From Spirochaetota bacterium (GTDB taxonomy: Bacteria; Spirochaetota; UBA4802; JAFGJZ01): a DNA stretch of 10,082 nt. Both the position numbers and the translations under genes were made by a program. Location of the stretch: the NCBI GenBank assembly GCA_022704645.1, contig JAKJGA010000057.1, positions 1-10,082 of the forward strand, in the 5' to 3' direction. This document shows positions 1-5,763 of this stretch, in pieces; positions within the stretch are counted from its first letter, which is position 1, and each line of letters starts with the position of its first letter. The notes under the pieces are model-generated. The model did not search any database. It was not told where the DNA came from and was given only the letters and a program-made list of their open reading frames with translations.

Positions 1-52
1 CCATGCGAGGAAAAGGATACATAAGGCGAAGCCTTGTGAGGGTAGAAAGTTC
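1..52. other. Short upstream stretch, no gene recognised
   Basis: No supportable coding sequence or RNA gene is visible here. One frame from an ATG at position 3 gives a 17-residue Arg-rich peptide without a ribosome binding site, which I do not believe is a gene. A small inverted repeat (AAGGC at 23-27, GAA loop, GCCTT at 31-35) is present but has no U-tract, so it is not a convincing terminator. The stretch is probably the intergenic tail beyond whatever gene lies left of the window. Confidence 0.4.
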
Positions 53-80
53 TTGACAACTACATACTCCCAAATAGCTT
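53..80 (+). promoter_or_regulatory. Candidate sigma-70 promoter for rplM-rpsI
   Basis: A perfect -35 hexamer TTGACA (53-58) is followed after 16 bases by TAGCTT (75-80), which keeps the three most important -10 positions (T, A and final T). Transcription would start near 87 and leave a leader of about 54 bases before rplM. An alternative promoter in the same leader is TTGTCA (79-84) with a 17-base spacer to TATTGA (102-107). Either would serve the two ribosomal-protein genes. The call rests on motif matching only. Confidence 0.45.
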
Positions 81-107
81 GTCACTATTGACCCCAATCA
101 ATATTGA
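81..107 (+). promoter_or_regulatory. Palindromic elements in the rplM leader
   Basis: Two short inverted repeats lie just ahead of rplM: GTCA-N4-TGAC at 81-92 and the perfect 10-base palindrome TCAATATTGA at 98-107. They fall between the candidate promoter and the ribosome binding site, where an operator or leader structure could act. Neither is long enough to be convincing alone, and no known regulator site is recognised. Confidence 0.25.
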
Positions 108-140
108 AATTTTCCTTTATTGCAGATATCAGGAGTTATT

Positions 141-572
141 ATGCAGAAAAGTTATTCTATGAAGGCGTCTGAAATATCAAAAAAATGGTATGTTGTAGAC
201 GCTGAAGGTAAAGTTCTGGGCAGACTTGCAACCCAGATCGCGACTATCCTCAAAGGCAAAAACAAGCCTGAATTTACACCCAGCATGGATATGGGTGATT
301 TCGTTGTTGTTATTAATGCCGAAAAAGTGGCTCTAACAGGTAAAAAAGAAGATCAGAAAGAATATTTCTCTCATTCAGGTTATCCTGGCGGCGACAGATT
401 CAGAAGCGTTAAGAAATACAGAGCCGAAAAGCCTGAATTTATCATCGAGCACGCTGTTAAAGGAATGCTTCCTAAAGGTCCTCTAGGCAAACAGATTGCA
501 AACAATCTTAAGGTTTATGCCGGAAAAGATCATCCTCACGCGGCTCAGAAGCCCGAAAAACTTGATATTTAA
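141..572 (+). CDS. rplM: 50S ribosomal protein L13
   Basis: L13 is an early-assembling protein of the large ribosomal subunit that binds 23S rRNA. The 143-residue product matches the usual family length of about 142. Recognisable family features are the N-terminal KKWYVVDAEGKVLGRLAT stretch, the lysine-rich KGKNKPEFTP segment, HSGYPGG, the KGMLPKGPLG loop and the C-terminal VYAGKDHPHAAQKP motif. The ATG at 141 is chosen because AGGAG (131-135) sits five bases upstream. A TTG at 120 in the same frame has no such site and would add seven atypical residues, and the next Met (159) would remove conserved residues. rpsI follows after 17 bases, the common L13-S9 pairing, so the two are co-transcribed. 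No anomalies were seen. Confidence 0.98.
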   Translation: MQKSYSMKASEISKKWYVVDAEGKVLGRLATQIATILKGKNKPEFTPSMDMGDFVVVINAEKVALTGKKEDQKEYFSHSGYPGGDRFRSVKKYRAEKPEFIIEHAVKGMLPKGPLGKQIANNLKVYAGKDHPHAAQKPEKLDI

Positions 573-589
573 GTAATGGAGTAATATAA

Positions 590-982
590 ATGGCGGCAGC
601 TAAATTATACGCAACAGGAAGAAGAAAATCTTCAATCGCGAAAGTTTACTTGAAACCCGGCTCGGGCAACATTATGGTAAACAAAAAACCTCTTAACGAG
701 TATTTCAGAAGACAGACTCTCGAACTCGTAATCAAACAGCCTCTTGGCGCTGTTGATAAACTTGCGGGCTTCGACATCGACGCTTATGTTACAGGCGGCG
801 GATGGAGCGGTCAGGCTGGTGCTATGAGACTCGGTATCTCAAGATGCCTCGTTCTTTTTGACGAAAGAATGAAAAAGACTCTCAGAGAAAGCGGTTTCCT
901 TACCCGTGATGCTAGAAAAGTTGAAAGAAAAAAATACGGGCACAAAAAAGCGAGAAAAAGCTTTCAGTTCTCAAAAAGATAA
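590..982 (+). CDS. rpsI: 30S ribosomal protein S9
   Basis: S9 is a small-subunit protein whose extended C-terminal tail reaches the P-site tRNA in the decoding region. The 130-residue product is full length for the family. It has the N-terminal ATGRRKSSIAKVYL motif, the central GGGWSGQAGAMRLGISR glycine-rich segment (about residues 69-85), the basic GFLTRDARKVERKKYG region, and the essential C-terminal tail ending QFSKR. The ATG is preceded by GGAG at 578-581 with eight bases of spacing. It is the second gene of the rplM-rpsI transcript and is followed within 20 bases by a strong intrinsic terminator, which separates it from recX. Confidence 0.98.
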   Translation: MAAAKLYATGRRKSSIAKVYLKPGSGNIMVNKKPLNEYFRRQTLELVIKQPLGAVDKLAGFDIDAYVTGGGWSGQAGAMRLGISRCLVLFDERMKKTLRESGFLTRDARKVERKKYGHKKARKSFQFSKR

Positions 983-999
983 TTACTGCTATGCAGTTC

Positions 1000-1027
1000 A
1001 AAAGCCGGTTTCGACCGGCTTTTTTTA
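1000..1027 (+). terminator. Intrinsic terminator of rplM-rpsI
   Basis: A perfect 10-bp stem (A1000-T1009 paired with A1014-T1023, core AGCCGGT/ACCGGCT) is closed by a TTCG tetraloop and runs directly into a T-tract (1020-1026). This is a textbook Rho-independent terminator placed 17 bases after the rpsI stop codon. The A-rich 5' arm also gives a short T-run on the other strand, but no minus-strand gene ends here. Confidence 0.93.
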
Positions 1028-1040
1028 TGCCTATTTTTTC

Positions 1041-1069
1041 TTGACCCGTAAGTACACCTGCTGACGAAT
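1041..1069 (+). promoter_or_regulatory. Weak candidate promoter for recX-alaS
   Basis: TTGACC (1041-1046) matches five of six -35 bases. Seventeen bases later lies ACGAAT (1064-1069), a poor -10 that keeps only the last three positions. Since the preceding operon ends at a strong terminator, recX-alaS needs its own start or read-through, and this is the best candidate in the gap. If real, transcription would begin at about the recX ATG. Confidence 0.25.
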
Positions 1070-1075
1070 AAAAAG

Positions 1076-1693
1076 ATGAAAATAACTTCCGTTAAATTTT
1101 CAGAAGAATCTGTCAGGGTTTTAATAGACAACGATAAACTCATTCTTCCGGTTGAAAGCCGTTTCGTTTCACTGAAAGCAGACAGTGAAATTGACGATGA
1201 TTTCTTTGCCGAATTAAAAACTGAGTCGGATAACTATTCGGCATACCTTGCAGCTTTAAGGTATCTCAGAAACATTCATTCAGCCGAAGAAGTGAGACGC
1301 AGTCTGATAAAAAAGGGTTTTTCAAAAAAAACAGCTCAGTCAGTCATGAAAAAGCTTGAAGAACGCAAATACATTAATGACTATGATTTTGCATTCAGAC
1401 TTGCGGAAAATCTGAAAAAACGCTCTTACGGATCAGTTTTCGCGGAAAGCAGACTGCGCCAGAGAGGGGTTGACCCCGCTACAGCGAAAAGTGCCGTGAG
1501 AGAAATATTCGGTGCGGATTCTTGCGAAGAGGCTATGCTTAATCTTCTCAAGAAAAAATACAAATCATTTGACCGCGCGAAGTGCGGAAGATTTCTTTTT
1601 TCAAGAGGTTTTCAGCCCGATTCGGTATACAGAACGCTCAAACAGTTTGAGAATTATTTGAAAGAGGAATATAATGAAAGTCAGAGATCTTAG
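1076..1693 (+). CDS. recX: Regulatory protein RecX
   Basis: RecX binds RecA filaments in the cytoplasm and modulates recombination and SOS activity. The 205-residue product has an N-terminal strand-rich segment (about residues 1-50), as in the longer RecX proteins, followed by three helical RecX modules at roughly 55-100, 101-145 and 148-195. Diagnostic stretches are LRYLRNIHSAEEVRRSLIKK, the VMKKLEERKYINDYDFA helix-turn with the conserved YxxDxxFA pattern, and RLRQRGVDPATAKSAV. The ATG is the only plausible start: the frame has an upstream stop at 1049-1051 and no other initiation codon between. Oddly, the sequence just before it (GACGAATAAAAAG) has no Shine-Dalgarno match, unlike rplM, rpsI and alaS. 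The 3' end overlaps alaS by 20 bases. The family call is firm by motif; the regulation is unknown. Confidence 0.92.
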   Translation: MKITSVKFSEESVRVLIDNDKLILPVESRFVSLKADSEIDDDFFAELKTESDNYSAYLAALRYLRNIHSAEEVRRSLIKKGFSKKTAQSVMKKLEERKYINDYDFAFRLAENLKKRSYGSVFAESRLRQRGVDPATAKSAVREIFGADSCEEAMLNLLKKKYKSFDRAKCGRFLFSRGFQPDSVYRTLKQFENYLKEEYNESQRS

Positions 1694-4295
1694 AAAATCA
1701 TTCATCGATTATTTTGTGTCGAAACAGCACAAACACGTTCACTCCAGTTCGCTCTTGCCTAAAGACGACCCTACCCTGCTGTTTACGACTGCCGGAATGG
1801 TGCAGTTCAAAGCGATGTTTGCCGGAACTGTTAAACTCGATTATACACGCGCGACAACGGTACAGAAATGCCTCCGCACAAGCGATCTTGAAAATGTCGG
1901 CAGAACCAAACGCCACTGCACATTTTTCGAAATGCTCGGCAACTTTTCTTTCGGCGACTATTTCAAGGAAGAAGCTATTTCCTTCGCTTGGGAATATTCC
2001 ACCCAGGTACTCAAACTTGACGCAAATAAAATCTGGGCGTCGATTTATCAGGATGATGACGAAGCCTTTGAAATCTGGAATAAAAAAGTCGGCATTCCGG
2101 CTGAGCGCATTGTGCGTCTCGGCAAAAAAGACAATTTCTGGGGACCTGCCGGCGACTCCGGCGCGTGCGGTCCATGTTCCGAGCTTTACATAGACAAAGG
2201 TCCTGAACTCGGATGCGGTTCACCCGACTGCAAACCAGGATGCGACTGCGAACGCTACATGGAATACTGGAATCTCGTCTTCAATCAGTTCAACCAGGAT
2301 ACATCAGGCAAGCTTCATCCGCTTCCGCAGACAGGCATCGATACGGGAATGGGGCTTGAGCGCCTTGCAACTATAGTTCAGAATAAAACTTCGATATACG
2401 AAACCGATGAGTTTCAGACATTGATTGAGTTCGTATGCAAAGAGCTCAATGTCAAATACGAAGGCGACAACATAGTTCCGATCAATGTCATAGTCGAGCA
2501 TTCTCGCGCGCTGACTTTCGCGATGAGCGACGGCGCGTATCCTTCAAACGAAGGACGCGGTTACGTTCTCAGAAGAATTCTAAGACGCGCGCTAAGATTC
2601 GGACGCACCCTCGGAATCACAAAGCCTTTCATCTACAAGATGGTTGAACCTATTTCGGCGCTTCTCGGCGAATTCTATCCCGAAATTACTGAAGCGAAGA
2701 AAAACGTTCAGAACGTTCTCGAAGGCGAAGAAAAGCGCTTCCTTGACACGCTTGAAAATGGTATGACCAAGCTCGATGAAATAATTGAATCAGCTATAAA
2801 AAACGGAAAAGTCATCAGCGGAAAAGATGCGTTCCTTTTATACGATACATTCGGTTTCCCGGTAGAGATGACAAGCGAGATCGCTCTCGAAAAAGAAATT
2901 TCCGTCAACATGAAGGAATTCGAAGACGAGATGAACAAACAACGCGAGCGCGGAAAACAGAGCTGGAAAGCTTCCGACGCTTCGTTCGATAACGCGATGA
3001 ATGAGCTTTCAAAAACCTGCGGAGCAACTGTTTTCAAAGGTTACGATGAAGATTCAAGCGAAAGCAAAATCATTTCAATTTCTGACGGCAAAAGCATTAT
3101 TGATTCCGTTTCATCAGGTAATGAAGCATATATGGTTCTCGCAGAAACTCCGTTCTATGCAGAAAGCGGCGGACAGTCATGCGATACAGGTTTCATCAAA
3201 ACTTCAAACGCCGTGTTTAAAGTATCAGAAGTTAAAAAAGTAAATAAGACATTTGTTCATTTCGGAACAGTTGAATCAGGAAGTTTTAAAAAAGGCGATA
3301 AAGTCACTGCAGAAATCGATTCTGTCAGAAGAAATCTTACTCGCGCGAATCACACCGTAACACATCTTCTTCAGGCGGCTCTTCGCGAAGTTCTCGGAAC
3401 GCATGTTAAGCAGGCAGGTTCAATGGTCGAAAGCGAAAGAATGCGATTTGACTTTTCACATTTCGAAGCAATGACTGCTGATGAAATTTCACGCGTTGAA
3501 AATATTGTTAACACAAAAATTTGGGAAAATCTTCCTGTAACTACGCAGATGATGAATCTTGCAGATGCGCTCAAAACAGGTGCGATGGCTGAATTCGGCG
3601 AAAAATACGAAGACAATGTCCGCGTGGTAAAAGCCGGTTCTTTCAGCACCGAGCTTTGCGGCGGAACTCATGTAGACAACACAGGTAAAATCGGCGTCTT
3701 CAAGATTCTCAAGGAATCAAGCCCCGGAGCCGGAATACGCCGAATCGAGGGTCTTACATTAAAAGGCGTACTCGACAGATTCGCACAGATTAACGAATCA
3801 TTGTCAGGTGCTCTTTCGATTGTAAATTGCGCGGAAAAGGATCTTTCTCAGAGAATCAAAGATCTTCAGCAGAAGAATAAAGACCTTGAGGCTGAACTTG
3901 CCGGATTCAGCAAAGGTAAACTGGCGGATACCGCACAGAGTCTCCTTTCTTCAGCAGAAAAAATCAAAGGAACTGACGTCATCACTTCAAAGATTGAAAA
4001 CCTTTCAGGTGATGATCTCAAGACTCTCGCCGATTTAATACGTGAAAGATCTTCGGACTGCGCGCTTATTCTGATTTCTTCTTTTGAAGGAAAGGTCATC
4101 ATTGTAGCGGCTGCAACTCAAGCTGCAGTTTCAAAAGGCGCCGACAGCGGAGCTTTGATTAAGGCAGTTGCTCCTATTCTCGGAGGAGGCGGAGGCGGAA
4201 GAAAAGACATGGCTCAGGCCGGCGGAAAGGATTTTTCAAAAGCCGATGAAGCAATTGCTTCCGCAAAGGTTAAGCTTTCTGAAATGATTAAATAG
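1674..4295 (+). CDS. alaS: Alanyl-tRNA synthetase
   Basis: This class II synthetase charges tRNA-Ala with alanine in the cytoplasm and hydrolyses mischarged Ser/Gly-tRNA. The 873 residues are close to the usual bacterial length (E. coli 876). Visible in order are: catalytic core with FTTAGMVQFK (37-46), class II motif 2 around HCTFFEMLGNFSFGDY (81-96) and motif 3 GIDTGMGLERLA (221-232); a Cys-rich insertion at 180-192, common in bacterial AlaRS; helical tRNA-recognition domain to about 450; editing domain with zinc/catalytic residues H560 and H564 (NHTVTH) and C662 and H666 (CGGTH); a coiled coil at about 722-745; and the C-Ala domain with a run of six glycines near 837-842 and DMAQAGGKDFS. 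The start ATG has GAGGA at 1664-1668, five bases upstream, inside the recX end, suggesting translational coupling. No key residue is missing. Confidence 0.98.
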   Translation: MKVRDLRKSFIDYFVSKQHKHVHSSSLLPKDDPTLLFTTAGMVQFKAMFAGTVKLDYTRATTVQKCLRTSDLENVGRTKRHCTFFEMLGNFSFGDYFKEEAISFAWEYSTQVLKLDANKIWASIYQDDDEAFEIWNKKVGIPAERIVRLGKKDNFWGPAGDSGACGPCSELYIDKGPELGCGSPDCKPGCDCERYMEYWNLVFNQFNQDTSGKLHPLPQTGIDTGMGLERLATIVQNKTSIYETDEFQTLIEFVCKELNVKYEGDNIVPINVIVEHSRALTFAMSDGAYPSNEGRGYVLRRILRRALRFGRTLGITKPFIYKMVEPISALLGEFYPEITEAKKNVQNVLEGEEKRFLDTLENGMTKLDEIIESAIKNGKVISGKDAFLLYDTFGFPVEMTSEIALEKEISVNMKEFEDEMNKQRERGKQSWKASDASFDNAMNELSKTCGATVFKGYDEDSSESKIISISDGKSIIDSVSSGNEAYMVLAETPFYAESGGQSCDTGFIKTSNAVFKVSEVKKVNKTFVHFGTVESGSFKKGDKVTAEIDSVRRNLTRANHTVTHLLQAALREVLGTHVKQAGSMVESERMRFDFSHFEAMTADEISRVENIVNTKIWENLPVTTQMMNLADALKTGAMAEFGEKYEDNVRVVKAGSFSTELCGGTHVDNTGKIGVFKILKESSPGAGIRRIEGLTLKGVLDRFAQINESLSGALSIVNCAEKDLSQRIKDLQQKNKDLEAELAGFSKGKLADTAQSLLSSAEKIKGTDVITSKIENLSGDDLKTLADLIRERSSDCALILISSFEGKVIIVAAATQAAVSKGADSGALIKAVAPILGGGGGGRKDMAQAGGKDFSKADEAIASAKVKLSEMIK

Positions 4296-4300
4296 CAAAT

Positions 4301-4326
4301 AAAAAACGGCAGGGAAACCTGCCGTT
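4301..4326 (-). terminator. Intrinsic terminator in the convergent gap
   Basis: A perfect 9-bp stem (AACGGCAGG 4305-4313 and CCTGCCGTT 4318-4326) closes on a GAAA loop as read on the plus strand. The six A residues at 4301-4306 become a U-tract on the minus strand, so the element is a good terminator for the leftward operon whose last stop is at 4357. On the plus strand, after alaS, the hairpin is followed only by TTAACATA, so termination of alaS would be weaker. Confidence 0.85.
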
Positions 4327-4356
4327 AACATATCTTCATCATTAAAAACTATTTGA

Positions 4357-5763
4357 TTAAAAAGCATAACCGAGACGGAGAGAAGCTCTTACGTCTTGGA
4401 GCATTTTGGTTTTATAAAAATAATTTTTATATTCCGGAACGAGTTCCACAATAAATTTTTCTGCAAATAGAAACCTGAAAGAATAAGACAATGACATATA
4501 AGGATCAACAGAGTTTGTTACTTTTTTTTCATTCAAAACTTTTGTTTCAAGCGAAGTATAAACAAAACCTGCGGTGACCCGCGGTATCATTTCAAAACGG
4601 GCGGATTTAGATAAGTCGTTTTGATATAATAAATAACCCAAACCTCCCCCGCCGGACATATTATACATTTTACGGTCGACAATATTAGAAACATTCTTAG
4701 CCGTATATTTCACATAGTCGCCCTCGAATTCAACAGAAAGCTTTCCCATAAATGAATCTTTTGAAAACAAACGCGCCAGAGGAAATGACACAGCCGCCCC
4801 GAAAGATGTGTATGAATTTTCGAAATAATCCTTCCAGCTGCCGACAATTAAATTGTAAATCGGAAACACTGTAATGTAGAGAAAAGGTTCTTCATCAATT
4901 TTCTTTTCAGTTACGGCAAATTTAAGCTGTTTTAAGGAGCGTCCGCCGTCAGGGTTAACAGCAGTAACGGAATACTTTCCTGCAGGAATATCCGCCGGCA
5001 GATTTATTTCTGCGCTTATTCCAGTGCTTGCTAGAGGATAAAAATTTTGATTATACGATGAAGAAGAAATGACGAATTTAGTATTCGCTGTAATGTTATT
5101 TCCTTTGATCACAATTTTAAAAGCTGTTTTGCTTCCGGTTTCAACTTTTTCCGGAGACAATTCATCAAGTTCAGGCAATACTTTGCTGTTATCTATAACG
5201 ATTTCAAGATATTGATCACTTTTAAAACCGTTTGGATTAAGAGCTGTGATTTTATAGCTACCCGTTGCGTCATCCGGCAAATCAGGATAAATGACAGCTT
5301 CATTATAAGAAACGTAACTTGACTTCAGTTTAACTCTGCTGTCGCCTTTAACCAAAAAGAATTCTGTTTTTTCGGTAAAACCCGATCCTTTTATGCTTAC
5401 AGGTTTATTTTTTTCATTTGAACTCACAGTAACAAAAGACGAAGAATCAAAAGAAGGTATAAGAGCCCTTTCAATTTTAATTTTCGCCCATCTGGATTTT
5501 TTCCCCATCTGATTATATTTGTTAACTGCAGCTACACGGAACTCATAACTGCCCGGAGCTAAAAATGTGATATTCTGATAGGTTGAATAAACTTTTTTTG
5601 AAAAAATAATTTTGTCCGATTTGTCGCGGATTTCAAGAAAATATGACGAAGCTCCTTCAACCTGTCCCCATTTTAGGGAAGGAGGACTCTGCGCAAAAAT
5701 GTTAAAAGATATAATTATAAACGCCGCAGAACAAAACCAGATGCGGCAGATTTTATTTAACAT
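4357..5763 (-). CDS. Secreted Fn3/IPT-domain protein with C-terminal outer-membrane barrel
   Basis: I do not recognise a named family. The 468 residues begin with a type I signal peptide (basic MLNKICR, hydrophobic core 8-20, likely cleavage after FNIFA at 24). A fibronectin-III-like unit follows (about 28-97, SLKWGQVEGASSYFLEIR to GSYEFRVAAVN), resembling the repeats of the upstream neighbour. Two IPT/TIG-like Ig folds (about 103-191 and 197-285) each end in the hallmark ALNPNG or AVNPDG. Residues 293-468 alternate polar and aromatic/hydrophobic residues in roughly eight strands and end ASLRLGYAF; a terminal Phe is the classic outer-membrane beta-signal. The inferred site is the outer membrane with Ig-like domains in the periplasm. 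Its ATG overlaps the preceding stop by 11 bases, and AAGG lies nine bases upstream. It is the last gene of the operon. A structural, adhesive or signal-input role is possible; none is shown. Confidence 0.85.
   Translation of the reverse strand: MLNKICRIWFCSAAFIIISFNIFAQSPPSLKWGQVEGASSYFLEIRDKSDKIIFSKKVYSTYQNITFLAPGSYEFRVAAVNKYNQMGKKSRWAKIKIERALIPSFDSSSFVTVSSNEKNKPVSIKGSGFTEKTEFFLVKGDSRVKLKSSYVSYNEAVIYPDLPDDATGSYKITALNPNGFKSDQYLEIVIDNSKVLPELDELSPEKVETGSKTAFKIVIKGNNITANTKFVISSSSYNQNFYPLASTGISAEINLPADIPAGKYSVTAVNPDGGRSLKQLKFAVTEKKIDEEPFLYITVFPIYNLIVGSWKDYFENSYTSFGAAVSFPLARLFSKDSFMGKLSVEFEGDYVKYTAKNVSNIVDRKMYNMSGGGGLGYLLYQNDLSKSARFEMIPRVTAGFVYTSLETKVLNEKKVTNSVDPYMSLSYSFRFLFAEKFIVELVPEYKNYFYKTKMLQDVRASLRLGYAF

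Noticed and set aside
3..56. Short Arg-rich open frame at the left edge
   Set aside because: Seventeen codons, no ribosome site, and it runs into the rplM promoter; no support as a gene.
120..140. TTG at 120 as an upstream start for rplM
   Set aside because: AGGAG at 131-135 is positioned for the ATG at 141, and the added seven residues are not part of L13.
1853..2280. Cys-rich insertion in AlaRS (around residues 165-192) as a novel metal site
   Set aside because: Similar Cys-rich segments occur in many bacterial alanyl-tRNA synthetases, so it is ordinary for the family.
2708..3037. Open frames on the minus strand and in other plus frames inside alaS
   Set aside because: They lie fully inside a strongly conserved gene, have no family resemblance and no ribosome sites; they are shadows of alaS coding sequence.
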